Assembly: GCA_910575755.1 (NCBI GenBank)
Contig: CAJTFO010000004.1
Span: 140,494 to 204,493, forward strand
DNA from: Desulfovibrionaceae bacterium
GTDB taxonomy: Bacteria > Desulfobacterota > Desulfovibrionia > Desulfovibrionales > Desulfovibrionaceae
Direction: 5' to 3'
Length of the DNA stretch: 64,000 nt
A program made the translations under genes and the position numbers. Positions 1 to 8,906 of the stretch are shown here, in pieces (the first letter of the stretch is position 1; the number at the start of each line of letters is the position of its first letter). The notes beneath the pieces were generated by a model. The model saw only the letters and a list, made by a program, of their open reading frames with translations. It did not search any database and was not told where the DNA came from.

Positions 1-486
1 GTGGCGGTCATCGGCGGCGGCAATACCGCGGTGGAAGAGGCCTGCTATCTGACCCAGTTCGCGGACAAGGTCTACATAGTGCACCGCCGCGACCAGTTCC
101 GCGCCGACAAACTGGTGGTGGAGCGCGCCCTGAAGAATCCCAAGATCGTGCCCATCTGGGACAGCGTGCTGGAGGCCATCGAGGGCGACGGCCTGGTGGA
201 GCGCATGCTGCTCAAAAACGTCAAAAGCGGCGAAAAAAGCGTGGTTCCCGTCAACGGCGTGTTCATCTTCATCGGCACGCTGCCCAATGCGGCCTTTCTG
301 GGCGACGCGGTGCAGACCACCGAGAACGGCTGGATCATCACGGACGAGAACATGAAAACCTCCACGCCGGGCATTTTCGCGGCGGGCGACGTGCGCGACA
401 CGGCCCTGCGCCAGGTGGTCACAGCCGCCGGTGACGGGGCCAGGGCCGCCATGTCGGCCTATGCCTATCTTGTGGAAAACCAGTAG
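1..486 (+). CDS. trxB: Thioredoxin reductase, C-terminal part (5' end outside window)
   Basis: This is the last 161 residues of an NADPH-dependent flavoprotein that reduces thioredoxin. The visible part starts inside the NADPH-binding Rossmann motif (GGGNTAVEEA) followed by the HRRDQFRA segment that recognises the NADPH phosphate. It ends with the FAD-contacting stretch GIFAAGDVRD...QVVTAAGDGARAA. The CxxC redox pair and the first FAD motif would lie upstream and are not seen. It sits directly before grdC, and Grd operons commonly carry their own thioredoxin reductase and thioredoxin, so it is read as the electron-input module of glycine reductase. The GTG at position 1 is not the real start. 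Confidence 0.93.
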   Translation: MAVIGGGNTAVEEACYLTQFADKVYIVHRRDQFRADKLVVERALKNPKIVPIWDSVLEAIEGDGLVERMLLKNVKSGEKSVVPVNGVFIFIGTLPNAAFLGDAVQTTENGWIITDENMKTSTPGIFAAGDVRDTALRQVVTAAGDGARAAMSAYAYLVENQ

Positions 487-532
487 GCGGCCTCACGCCG
501 CACGCACAATTTCGCATACGAGGAGCATGCTT

Positions 533-2074
533 ATGGCCACTGTGGGCATAAAAAGCACGGCTTACTGTCTGAATTTCGCGCCGGAACTGGCGCTGCACTA
601 CGGCGGCACGCCCTCGCAGGAGCGGCACGCCAAACCTGATTCCGACTATCTGAAGGCCCTGCCCGGTCAGGTCCAGAGCTATGAGGAAGCGGCGGGCTAC
701 GCCCCCAACAAGACCTATATCGGGGCCATGAGCGTGGACGAACTGGCGGCCGCGCCCGCGCCCTGGCTGGAGCATCTCGGCGCGCCGGAGCGCTACGGCA
801 GATACGGCGAAATCATGCCGGAGGACGAGTTCATCGGCTTCATGGACATCTGCGATGTCTTTGACCTGATCTGGCTGGACAAGGATTTTGCCGCGCGCAT
901 CAGGGAAAAGCTGGCTCAGGATCCGGTCATGGGCGAAAGCCAGATGGCCCGCCTGGAAGCGGGGCATGAAGCCGCCGAAATCGCCGAAGCCGTGGAAAAG
1001 CACGGGGCGCTGCCCCTGTACCTGGACGGCGCGGTGGTGGGCTGCTGCCGCCGGGCCCATGACACGGACGAAAACCTTGCGGCCCACGTCATGCTGGAAA
1101 ATCTGGCCTGCAAGGCCAGCGGCGTGCTGGCCCTGCTGCATCTGATCAAAAACAGCGGCCTGACGCCGGGGGACATCGACTTTGTGGTGGAATGCTCCGA
1201 AGAGGCCGTGGGCGACACCATGCAGCGCGGCGGCGGCAACATGGCCAAAGCCGTGGCTGAAATCGCGGGCTGCGGCAATGCCAGCGGCTTTGACGTGCGC
1301 GGCTTCTGCGCCGGCCCGGCAACGGCGGTCATCACGGCGGCGGGCATGGTGGCTTCGGGCGTGCGCCGCAATGTGGCCGTGCTGGGCGGTGGTTCGCTGC
1401 CCAAACTGTACATGAATTCGCGCGATCACGTCAAAAAGGGTCTCAAGGCTCTGGAAAACTGCATAGGCAGTTTCGCCGTGCTGCTTGTGCCCGACGACGG
1501 CACGGAACCGGTGATCCGCCTGGACTCCGTCGGCAAGCACAGCGTGGCCGCAGGGGCCGCGCCGCAGGCCATCACTTCGGCCCTGACCTATGAGCCGCTG
1601 ACCCGCCTGGGCCTCAAGCTTACAGATGTGGATAAATACGCGCCGGAACTGCACAATGCCGAAATCACCCTGCCCGCCGGGGCGGGCAACGTGCCTGAGG
1701 CCAACTTCAAGATGATCGCGGCTCTCTCGGTCATGAAAGGCCAGCTCAAGCGCGAGGAAATTCCGCAATTCGTGGCCGAACACGGCCTGCCCGGCTTTGT
1801 GCACACCCAGGGCCACATTCCGTCGGGCGTGCCCTACATGGGCCATGCCCGCGACGCCATCAAGGCGGGGAGCATCAGGCGCGCCATGATCATCGGCAAG
1901 GGCAGTCTGTTTCTGGGCCGCCTGACCAACCTGGCCGACGGCGCGTCCTTCCTTGTGGAAGCGCCCGCCCAAACGGACGGCAGCGGAAGCACCGCGGGCG
2001 TGACCAGGGATGAAGTGCGGGAACTGCTGCTGGACGCGCTTGCCGATCTGGCCGCCAACCTTCAGAAAAACTGA
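533..2074 (+). CDS. grdC: Glycine/sarcosine/betaine reductase component C, beta subunit
   Basis: Predicted 513 aa, the usual GrdC size. In characterised clostridial systems GrdC with GrdD takes the selenium-bound carboxymethyl group from GrdA and releases acetyl phosphate. The protein has a ketoacyl-synthase/FabH-like fold pattern (for example the VECSEEAVGDT and GFCAGPATAVITAAG stretches and a late HTQGHIPSGVPYMGHA segment). The ATG at 533 is preferred over the in-frame ATG at 527 because the ribosome site GAGGAG (about 520-525) is then 7 bases away. It lies 46 bases after trxB and 8 bases before grdD, so the genes form one operon. Family assignment is firm; the substrate form (glycine, sarcosine or betaine) depends on grdB/E-type genes outside the window. 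Confidence 0.93.
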   Translation: MATVGIKSTAYCLNFAPELALHYGGTPSQERHAKPDSDYLKALPGQVQSYEEAAGYAPNKTYIGAMSVDELAAAPAPWLEHLGAPERYGRYGEIMPEDEFIGFMDICDVFDLIWLDKDFAARIREKLAQDPVMGESQMARLEAGHEAAEIAEAVEKHGALPLYLDGAVVGCCRRAHDTDENLAAHVMLENLACKASGVLALLHLIKNSGLTPGDIDFVVECSEEAVGDTMQRGGGNMAKAVAEIAGCGNASGFDVRGFCAGPATAVITAAGMVASGVRRNVAVLGGGSLPKLYMNSRDHVKKGLKALENCIGSFAVLLVPDDGTEPVIRLDSVGKHSVAAGAAPQAITSALTYEPLTRLGLKLTDVDKYAPELHNAEITLPAGAGNVPEANFKMIAALSVMKGQLKREEIPQFVAEHGLPGFVHTQGHIPSGVPYMGHARDAIKAGSIRRAMIIGKGSLFLGRLTNLADGASFLVEAPAQTDGSGSTAGVTRDEVRELLLDALADLAANLQKN

Positions 2075-2082
2075 GGTCTGTC

Positions 2083-3252
2083 ATGGCGGAAGTCAATGAG
2101 AACAAACGCGCCCTCATAGGCGCGGCCCTGGCGGAGCTGGTGGCCACGGCCCGCAGCGGCGGCCCGCGCAACCGCGTGGGCCTGATGGCCGCGGGCAGCG
2201 AACTGCCGGTGGAGGAATTTCTGCTGGGCGCGGCCACGGCCATGCGGCAGGACAGCCGCCTTCAGGTGGTGGGGCTGGGGCCACGGCCCGCCGCCCTGCC
2301 CGAAGGCATGGACTGGATTGAAACGCCGGACTGCGAGGCCGACATCGCGGCGGCCATGGAAAAGGCGCTGGATTCCGGCGACCTGGAAGGTGCGGTGGCC
2401 CTGCATTACCCCTTCCCGGTGGGCGTAACCACCATGGGGCGGGTTTTCACCCCGGCCAGGGGCAAAGCCATGATTCTGGCTTCGTCCACGGGCATCAGCG
2501 CGCCACAGCGGGCCTGCGCCATGCTGCGCAATGCGGTCTACGGCCTGGCCACGGCCAAGGCCATGGGCATTGCCGAACCCACCCTGGGCGTGCTGAATCT
2601 GGATGCCGCGCCCCAGGTCATGCGCGCCCTCAGCCGCATGGCTGAAAAAGGCTATGCCCTGCGCTTCGGGCAAAGCGTGCGCAAGGACGGCGGCGCGCTG
2701 CTGCGCGGCAACGACATTCTGGCGGGCGCGGTGGATGTCTGCGTGTGCGACACCCTTACCGGCAACGTGCTGGCCAAGGTATTCGCGGCCTTCGGCACGG
2801 GCGGCGGCTACGAGGCCGCGGGCTGGGGCTACGGCCCCTCGACAGGCGAGGGCTGGAACAAGGTTGTATCCATCATCTCGCGCGCCTCGGGCGCGCCGGT
2901 CATCGCCAACGCTCTGGCCTACACGGCCCAGGCCCTGCGCGGCGGCCTGCCCGCCAGGGTGGCGGAGGAGCTCAGGGCGGCCCGCGCCGCTGGTCTGGAT
3001 GAAGAGCTGGAAGGGCTGCTGCCCAAGGCCGAATCCGGCGCGGGGGATGCGCCGGCCATGCCGCCCGTGGTTCCCACGGATGAGGAAATCCACGGCATTG
3101 ACGTGCTGGATCTGGAAAACGCCGTGCATGTGCTCTGGAAAGAAGGCATTTACGCCGAAGGGGCCATGGGCTGCACAGGGCCGGTGGTCAAGCTGGCGTC
3201 GTCCAGTCTGGAAAAGGCCAGGGGCCTGCTTCAGTCGGCGGGGTATCTGTAA
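2083..3252 (+). CDS. grdD: Glycine/sarcosine/betaine reductase component C, alpha subunit
   Basis: Predicted 389 aa, matching the family. GrdD is the PlsX-like partner of GrdC in the acetyl-phosphate-forming component C. A conserved cysteine is visible near the C-terminus in the motif GCTGPVVK (Cys364); a cysteine in this region is reported as important in characterised GrdD. The segment ILAGAVDVCVCDTLTGNVLAK is the phosphate acyltransferase-like core. The start ATG follows grdC by 8 bases. A thioredoxin gene follows at 3305. No sign of truncation or frameshift. Confidence 0.93.
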   Translation: MAEVNENKRALIGAALAELVATARSGGPRNRVGLMAAGSELPVEEFLLGAATAMRQDSRLQVVGLGPRPAALPEGMDWIETPDCEADIAAAMEKALDSGDLEGAVALHYPFPVGVTTMGRVFTPARGKAMILASSTGISAPQRACAMLRNAVYGLATAKAMGIAEPTLGVLNLDAAPQVMRALSRMAEKGYALRFGQSVRKDGGALLRGNDILAGAVDVCVCDTLTGNVLAKVFAAFGTGGGYEAAGWGYGPSTGEGWNKVVSIISRASGAPVIANALAYTAQALRGGLPARVAEELRAARAAGLDEELEGLLPKAESGAGDAPAMPPVVPTDEEIHGIDVLDLENAVHVLWKEGIYAEGAMGCTGPVVKLASSSLEKARGLLQSAGYL

Positions 3253-3304
3253 ATAAGGTCTTTCCCTTCATGTAATGCAAAACAGGCAAGCAGCGAGGTA
3301 CATC

Positions 3305-3625
3305 ATGATTATTGTGGACAAGGAAAATTTCGAGGCTGAAGTGCTCAAGAGCGATATGCCCGTCATCGTGGATCTCTGGGGTCCGCAGTGCGGTCCCTGC
3401 CTGGCGCTGATGCCGTCAGTGGAAAAACTGGCCGAGGAATACGAAGGCAAAATCAAGTTCTGCAAACTGAATGTGGCTGAAAACCGCCGCCTGGTCATCT
3501 CCCTCAAGGTCATGGCCGTTCCCACCATCCTGTTCTACAAGGGCGGGGAAAACGTGCAGCGGATAAGCAGCGACGAGGTGACCCTGGACGCCATCAGGGC
3601 CGGGGCGCAGAATTTGTTGCAATAG
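3305..3625 (+). CDS. trxA: Thioredoxin of the glycine reductase operon
   Basis: A 106 aa thioredoxin. The redox motif is C29-G-P-C32 in the context LWGPQCGPCLALMP, not the WAEWCGPC of general thioredoxins; variant active-site flanks are common in Grd-associated thioredoxins. The cis-proline loop is MAVPTILFYKGG. ATG 3305 is chosen because it gives the normal N-terminus (MIIVDKENFEAEV) with a GAGGTA-type ribosome site just upstream. It lies between grdD and grdA. By family knowledge it passes electrons from TrxB to GrdA, regenerating the Cys-selenol centre after turnover. Confidence 0.93.
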   Translation: MIIVDKENFEAEVLKSDMPVIVDLWGPQCGPCLALMPSVEKLAEEYEGKIKFCKLNVAENRRLVISLKVMAVPTILFYKGGENVQRISSDEVTLDAIRAGAQNLLQ

Positions 3626-3668
3626 GCTGTGTGGACGTAGCGCATCAAACAACACTAAGGAGTGCGAC

Positions 3669-4145
3669 ATGGGCAAGTTAACCGGCAAGAAGCTGCTGCT
3701 GCTGGGCGAAAGGGACGGCGTTCCCGGTCCGGCCATGGCGGCGGTCTTCGCCAACTCCGGGGCCGAGGTGCTGTTCTCGGCCACGGAATGTTTCGTCTGA
3801 ACCGCCGCGGGCGCCATGGACCTGGAAAATCAGCAGCGCGTCAAGGACGCCGCTGAGAAGGTCGGGGCGGACAACCTGGTGGTGGTGCTCGGCTCTTCCG
3901 ACCCTGAAGGGGCGGAAATCTATGCCGAAACCGTCACCCTGGGCGACCCCACCTTTGCCGGTCCGCTGGCGGGAGTCCCGTTGGGACTCTGCGTGTATCA
4001 TGTGTTTGAGGAAGAAATGAAAAGCGAGGCCGATCCCGCGGCCTGGGAAGAACAGATCAGCATGATGGAAATGGTGCTGAATACCGAGGCGCTGGCCGCT
4101 TCGGTGAAAAAGATGCGCGACGCCAACAGCAAGCATACGCTGTAG
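3669..4145 (+). CDS. grdA: Glycine reductase selenoprotein A, read through an in-frame TGA
   Basis: Read from ATG 3669 to TAG 4143-4145 this is 158 residues, the normal GrdA length. Codon 44 (3798-3800) is TGA and must be selenocysteine: the context is C41-F-V-U44 followed by TAAGAMDLENQQRV, the redox centre of GrdA. An automatic caller will stop at the TGA or start at Met 3816. GrdA receives the carboxymethyl group as a Se-ether from the substrate-specific component B and hands it to GrdC/D. A ribosome site (AAGGAG, 3657-3662) precedes the start. A SECIS hairpin is expected just after the TGA; I could not model it convincingly by eye. selABC are not in the window. Confidence 0.96.
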
Positions 4146-4167
4146 GCGCACGTCAACAGCCTGACAT

Positions 4168-4203
4168 ACCCCGTGGGACGCACGCCGCCCCGCGGGGTTT
4201 TTT
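4168..4203 (+). terminator. Rho-independent terminator of the grd operon
   Basis: A 10-bp stem (ACCCCGTGGG against CCCGCGGGGT, one G-T pair) with an 11-base loop is followed by six T. It starts 22 bases after the grdA stop codon and should end the operon transcript. Confidence 0.85.
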
Positions 4204-4242
4204 CTGGCTCCGGGAAACGTGACATCAGCCAAAAGTCAAACA

Positions 4243-4275
4243 GGGCATTTGTCTGATGAAATCAGACAAATGCCC
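4243..4275. repeat. Hairpin repeat, copy A (hairpin only)
   Basis: A perfect inverted repeat: 15-base arms (GGGCATTTGTCTGAT and its complement) around a GAA loop. The core TGATGAAATCA and the flanking GGGCATTT/AAATGCCC arms match the hairpin part of the elements near 23453, 51503 and 62231. It lies between the convergent grd operon and lepA and could also work as a weak terminator. Confidence 0.7.
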
Positions 4276-4345
4276 TCAGATTCCCGGTCAATGACGACTT
4301 CACCCTCTTGGGAGGATATAACATGGATGTAAAAGTTGAAACGCT

Positions 4346-6151
4346 CTAGTCGTCACCCGCCCTGAGGGCGGCCAGAAAAGCCTCCTGCGGCAATTCCACA
4401 TTGCCCATGCGCTTCATGCGTTTTTTGCCTTCTTTCTGTTTTTCCAGCAGTTTGCGCTTGCGGGTGATGTCGCCGCCATAGCATTTGGCGGTAACGTCCT
4501 TGCGGAAGGCCGAAACTGTTTCGCGGGCGATGATCTTCTGGCCAATGGCCGCCTGTATGGCCACCTGAAAGAGCTGGCGCGGGATGGTGCGCTTGAGCTT
4601 GAGCGCCAGGGAACGGCCGTAGGCATAGGCCTTGTCGCGGTGTACAATGACGGCCAGCGCGTCCACAGGTTCGCCATTGAGCATGATGTCCAGGCGCACC
4701 AGATCGGAATCGCGGTAATCTATGGGCTGATAATCCATAGAGGCATAACCGCGCGTGGCCGATTTGAGCCGGTCGAAAAAGTCGTAGACGATTTCGGCAA
4801 AGGGCATTTCATAGGTCACCACCACCCGGTTGGCAGCCAGGTAATGCAGATTTTTCTGGGTTCCGCGTTTTTCCTCGCAGAGTTTCATGACATTGCCCAC
4901 ATATTCGTTGGGCACATGAATGTCCATGCTCACATAGGGCTCATACAGGGCGCGGATTCTGGTCGGGTCCGGCAGGTGGCTGGGATTGTCGATTTCCAGG
5001 GTTTTTCCGTCCACGGTGTCCACCTTGTAGACCACCGAGGGCGCTGTGGCAATGAGGCCCACTTCAAATTCGCGTTCCAGGCGCTCCTGAATGATCTCCA
5101 TATGCAGCAGGCCCAGAAAGCCGCAGCGGAAGCCGAAACCCAGAGCCTGGGAGGTTTCCGGCTCAAAGTTGAAGGCCGCGTCGTTGAGCTGAAGTTTTTC
5201 CAGGGCGGCCTTGAGGCTTTCGTATTCGTCGGATTCCGTGGGGTACAGCCCGCAGAAAACCATGGGCTTGACTTCCTTGAAGCCGGGCACGGGTTCGCGG
5301 GCCGGATTGTCGGCCAGGGTGAGGGTGTCGCCCACGCGGGCGTCGCCCAGTTCCTTGATGGATCCGCACAAAAAGCCCACCTCGCCGGCGGTCAGTTCCT
5401 TCACGTCCGTGGCTTCGGGCGAAAACACGCCCAGCCGCAGCACATCATATTCCTTGCCCGTACTCATGAGCCGAATGCGATCACCCAGGCGCACCGTGCC
5501 GTCCATCACCCGGAACAGCGTCACCACACCCTGATAACTGTCATACCAGGAGTCGAAAATCAGGGCCTTGAGCGGCGCGTCCGGCTGGCCCTGGGGCGCG
5601 GGCAGGCGCTGCACAATGGCTTCCAGCACGGCGTCCACGCCCATGCCCGTCTTGGCCGACACCGGCAGGGCGTCGGCGCAGTCCAGACCGATGCTTTCCT
5701 CAATTTCAGCCTTGACCCTGTCCACCTCGGCGCTGGGCAGATCAATCTTGTTCAGCACCGGGATGATTTCATGGTCGTGGTCCAGCGCCAGATAAACGTT
5801 GGCCAGGGTCTGGGCCTCCACGCCCTGGGTGGCGTCCACCACCAGAAGCGCGCCCTCGCAGGCCGCCAGGGAGCGTGAAACCTCGTAGTTGAAATCCACA
5901 TGGCCGGGCGTGTCGATAAGGTTGAGCTCGTATTCCAGGCCGTCGGCGGCCACATAGGGAATGCGCACGGTCTGGGCCTTGATGGTGATGCCGCGCTCCC
6001 GCTCCAGATCCATTTTGTCCAGATACTGCTGCCGGGCCTCGCGCGCGCTGACCACCCGCGTGAGTTCCAGAATGCGGTCAGCCAGGGTGGATTTGCCGTG
6101 GTCGATATGGGCGATGATGCAGAAATTGCGGATGCGATCCTGTGTGGGCAT
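4346..6151 (-). CDS. lepA: Elongation factor 4 (LepA), ribosome back-translocase GTPase
   Basis: A full-length 601 aa LepA. The GTPase motifs are clear: G1 [11 protein letters not shown]3 DTPGHVDF and G4 NKIDL near the N-terminus. The LepA-specific C-terminal domain is present ([18 protein letters not shown]...), which binds the ribosome near the A site. LepA acts in the cytoplasm on stalled ribosomes or during initiation. The gene stands between the convergent grd operon and nspC. Nothing unusual. Confidence 0.97.
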   Translation of the reverse strand: MPTQDRIRNFCIIAHIDHGKSTLADRILELTRVVSAREARQQYLDKMDLERERGITIKAQTVRIPYVAADGLEYELNLIDTPGHVDFNYEVSRSLAACEGALLVVDATQGVEAQTLANVYLALDHDHEIIPVLNKIDLPSAEVDRVKAEIEESIGLDCADALPVSAKTGMGVDAVLEAIVQRLPAPQGQPDAPLKALIFDSWYDSYQGVVTLFRVMDGTVRLGDRIRLMSTGKEYDVLRLGVFSPEATDVKELTAGEVGFLCGSIKELGDARVGDTLTLADNPAREPVPGFKEVKPMVFCGLYPTESDEYESLKAALEKLQLNDAAFNFEPETSQALGFGFRCGFLGLLHMEIIQERLEREFEVGLIATAPSVVYKVDTVDGKTLEIDNPSHLPDPTRIRALYEPYVSMDIHVPNEYVGNVMKLCEEKRGTQKNLHYLAANRVVVTYEMPFAEIVYDFFDRLKSATRGYASMDYQPIDYRDSDLVRLDIMLNGEPVDALAVIVHRDKAYAYGRSLALKLKRTIPRQLFQVAIQAAIGQKIIARETVSAFRKDVTAKCYGGDITRKRKLLEKQKEGKKRMKRMGNVELPQEAFLAALRAGDD

Positions 6152-6280
6152 GGTATGTCCTGCGGGGGCTGCGGGGTATGAAAAAGAGGATTTTAGGCGA
6201 AAAGTCCGGCAAAGTCCACGCCGTAGCGGCGTTTACGCAGGGCAATCGCATGAAGACGGAGCGGCCTTGTCTGCCGCTGA

Positions 6281-7510
6281 TCAGGACAGCCTGTTTCTGA
6301 AATCCTCATAGCCGAACTCACGCAGCAGGCTGAAGCGCATGGCGCGGCCCGCAGCGTCCGGCCCGTCCGCGCAGATGCCGATGGAAGGCAGGCGCAGACC
6401 GTTGAAGGTGGTGGTCTTGACCATGCTGTAGATGGCCATGTCGCCGAAAACCAGGCGCTGCCCCACTTGCGGGACAGCGGCAAAGCCGTACTCGCCGATC
6501 ACGTCCCCGGCCAGGCAGGACTTGCCCGCCAGCCGGCAGGCGCAGGCCCCTTCCCCGGCCTTGCCGGCCCGCGCAATCGCGCCTTCATGATGGTAAAAGA
6601 CCTCCGGCCTGTAGGGCATTTCCAGCACATCGGGCATGTGACAGGCGGCGGAGACATCCAGCACGGCCACAGGCATGTCGGCCATGACCACATCCAGCAC
6701 AGTGGCCGTGAGCCAGCCCGCGTTGAGGGCCACGGCCTCGCCCGGTTCCAGATAGATACGGGCGTTATAGCGGTCGCGCCAGCGGGTCAGGCAGGCGCAG
6801 AGCAGGTCCAGATCATAGCCCGGCCTGGTGATATGATGCCCGCCGCCGAAATTGATCCAGTCGCAGCCGGGCAGCCAGGGGCCGAATTTGGCTTCCACGG
6901 CGTCCAGGGTGCGGGCCAGGGCGTCAGCCCCCTGCTCGCAGAGGGTATGGAAATGCAGACCGGAAATGCCCTTCAGGTCAGCGCCGTCAAAATGCCGCGG
7001 CCGGATGCCCAGGCGCGAACCCGGCGCGCAGGGATCATACATGGGCGTTGTGCCCTCGGAATGTTCGGGGTTGAGCCGCAAACCGCAGGCAATGGGATTC
7101 TCCGCGCGGCGCGTGCGGTTGTGGGCTTCGATGACAGGCCGGAACCGTCGCCACTGGGCCGCCGAATTGAAAACAATGTGGTCCGCCAGGTTCAGCAGCT
7201 CGGCTATTTCAGCCGCTGTCCAGGCTGCGGCGAAGGCATGCACCTCGCCGCCGAATTGCTCCCGCCCCAGACGCGCCTCGTCCACGGAGCTGGCGCATGT
7301 GCCCCAGAGCGGCCCGGCGCCCGCGCGCGACAGCAGCGGGAAGGTGGCCCAGGCCGCATAGCCCTTGAGGGCCAGCAGAATACGCGCGCCGGTGCGGCGC
7401 TGCACCTGGTCCAGAATGGCGGCATTGGCCGCCAGACGCGGCTCGTCCAGCACAAAGCAGGGGGAAGGAACGGGATTACCCTCTGTAAACAGAAAATCCA
7501 GACAATCCAT
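6281..7510 (-). CDS. nspC: Carboxynorspermidine decarboxylase
   Basis: Predicted 409 aa, a fold-III PLP decarboxylase. It removes CO2 from carboxynorspermidine or carboxyspermidine, the last step of the alternative polyamine route. The PLP lysine lies in ILLALKGYAAW, and the family motifs NFGGGHHITRPGYD and YLEPGEAVALNAGW are present. The start at 7510 (MDCLDF) is preferred over the ATG at 7516, because GGGAGG is then 7 bases upstream. The preceding gene is carboxynorspermidine synthase (7600-8802), the enzyme one step earlier, so the pair makes a pathway unit. A stem-loop lies between them. Confidence 0.93.
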   Translation of the reverse strand: MDCLDFLFTEGNPVPSPCFVLDEPRLAANAAILDQVQRRTGARILLALKGYAAWATFPLLSRAGAGPLWGTCASSVDEARLGREQFGGEVHAFAAAWTAAEIAELLNLADHIVFNSAAQWRRFRPVIEAHNRTRRAENPIACGLRLNPEHSEGTTPMYDPCAPGSRLGIRPRHFDGADLKGISGLHFHTLCEQGADALARTLDAVEAKFGPWLPGCDWINFGGGHHITRPGYDLDLLCACLTRWRDRYNARIYLEPGEAVALNAGWLTATVLDVVMADMPVAVLDVSAACHMPDVLEMPYRPEVFYHHEGAIARAGKAGEGACACRLAGKSCLAGDVIGEYGFAAVPQVGQRLVFGDMAIYSMVKTTTFNGLRLPSIGICADGPDAAGRAMRFSLLREFGYEDFRNRLS

Positions 7511-7534
7511 CAGCATTCCTCCCTTCCGTGGAGA

Positions 7535-7576
7535 CGGGGCCTGAAACCCGGAGCCGCAGCCGGGCGTCAGGCCCCG
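7535..7576 (-). terminator. Stem-loop between carboxynorspermidine synthase and nspC
   Basis: A 10-bp outer stem (CGGGGCCTGA with TCAGGCCCCG) encloses a second 5-bp stem (CCCGG/CCGGG). It lies in the 89 bases between two co-directional pathway genes. It has no T tract, so it may be a processing or attenuation structure rather than a full terminator. Confidence 0.45.
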
Positions 7577-7599
7577 AAATCCGCATGGTGTTCCTTGTG

Positions 7600-8802
7600 T
7601 TACTTCACTTCCACGCACTGCCAGGGCAGCCCGTAGATATTGAGGTCCGCCATGAAGGGGTCAGGGTCAAACTGCTCCATGTTCCAGACGCCGGGCCTGC
7701 GCCATGCGCCTTCCGCGATCATCTTGGCGCCGATCATGGCGGGCACGCCCGTGGTATAGGAAATGGCCTGGGAACCCACTTCCGCATAGCAGGCTTCGTG
7801 CTCGCAGATGTTGTAGACATAGACGGTCTTTTCCCTGCCGTCCCTGACCCCGCGCATGACGTTGCCGATGCAGGTCTTGCCCCTGGTCAGCGGTCCCAGG
7901 GACGAGGGGTCGGGCAGCAGGGCGGCAAGGAACTGGATGGGCACAATCTCCCGCCCCTGGAAGCGCACGGGGTCGATGCGGGTCATGCCCACATTGCCGA
8001 GCACCTTGAGGTGGTTGAGGTAATTGTCCGAAAAGGTCATCCAGAAGCGCGCCCGGCGGATGCCCTTGAGGTTTTGCACCAGAGATTCCAGCTCCTCATG
8101 GTACATGAGGTAACATTTTTTGCTGCCTATGCCGTCCGGAAAATCGTAATTCATGGACCAGGACAGGGGGTCGGTCTCCACCCATTCGCCGCGCTCCCAG
8201 TAGCGGCCCGGCGCGGTGACTTCGCGGATGTTGATTTCCGGATTGAAGTTGGTGGCAAAGGGCTGTCCGTGGTCGCCGGCATTGCAGTCAATGATGTCCA
8301 GCACGTGCACTTCGTCCAGCTCATGCTTCAGCGCCCAGGCCGCAAAGACATTGGTAACGCCGGGGTCAAAGCCCGAACCCAGCAGGGCCGTGAGCCCGGC
8401 TTCGCGGAAGCGGTCGGCATAGGCCCACTGCCATTTGTATTCAAATCTGGCCGTGTCCGGCGGCTCATAATTGGCCGTATCCATGTAATGCACGCCGCAT
8501 TCCAGGCAGGCGTCCATGATATGCAGATCCTGATAGGGCAAGGCGAGATTGCAGACCAGATCCGGTTTGACCTGCCGGATCAGGTCACAGAGTTCGGGCA
8601 CATTGTCCGCGTCCACCCGGGCGGTGTCAATGTCCACACCCAGGCGGGCCCTGACGCTGCGCGCCACGTCCTCGCAGCGGGACAGCGTGCGGCTGGCCAG
8701 GGTGATGCTTTCAAAAACGCCGCTTTTCTTGGCCGCCTGGGCGCATTTGTGGGTCGCCACGCTGCCCACTCCGCCCGCGCCGATAATCAGGATATTCGCC
8801 AT
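7600..8802 (-). CDS. Carboxynorspermidine synthase (saccharopine dehydrogenase family)
   Basis: Predicted 400 aa with an N-terminal NAD(P) Rossmann motif (IIGAGGVGSVATHKCAQ). The family condenses aspartate semialdehyde with putrescine or diaminopropane, reducing the imine to carboxyspermidine or carboxynorspermidine. The start at 8802 follows AGGAGCGGAA. Typical later motifs include GSGFDPGVTNVFAAWA and the C-terminal TTGVPAMIGAKMIAEG. It is followed by the decarboxylase nspC, which fixes the assignment over a true lysine-pathway saccharopine dehydrogenase. Confidence 0.92.
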   Translation of the reverse strand: MANILIIGAGGVGSVATHKCAQAAKKSGVFESITLASRTLSRCEDVARSVRARLGVDIDTARVDADNVPELCDLIRQVKPDLVCNLALPYQDLHIMDACLECGVHYMDTANYEPPDTARFEYKWQWAYADRFREAGLTALLGSGFDPGVTNVFAAWALKHELDEVHVLDIIDCNAGDHGQPFATNFNPEINIREVTAPGRYWERGEWVETDPLSWSMNYDFPDGIGSKKCYLMYHEELESLVQNLKGIRRARFWMTFSDNYLNHLKVLGNVGMTRIDPVRFQGREIVPIQFLAALLPDPSSLGPLTRGKTCIGNVMRGVRDGREKTVYVYNICEHEACYAEVGSQAISYTTGVPAMIGAKMIAEGAWRRPGVWNMEQFDPDPFMADLNIYGLPWQCVEVK

Positions 8803-8906
8803 TTCCGCTCCTTTTTTCTCCAGATGATGCGACCGCCTGCGGCGGAACCCCATACCGCATCAGAGTACTGCCAAAACGCTTTCCATGCCCCGGAAAAGGT
8901 CTGTCG

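Noticed and set aside
419..1972. A 517-codon minus-strand frame opposite grdC
   Set aside because: It is a GC-rich antisense shadow with His/Gly/Arg-heavy composition and no domain; similar long shadows oppose lepA, xsc, AOR, aprA and qmoB.
3662..3856. A short open frame over the first part of grdA and a separate gene starting at 3816
   Set aside because: The grdA frame itself continues through a TGA that fits Sec44; the other frames are shadows.
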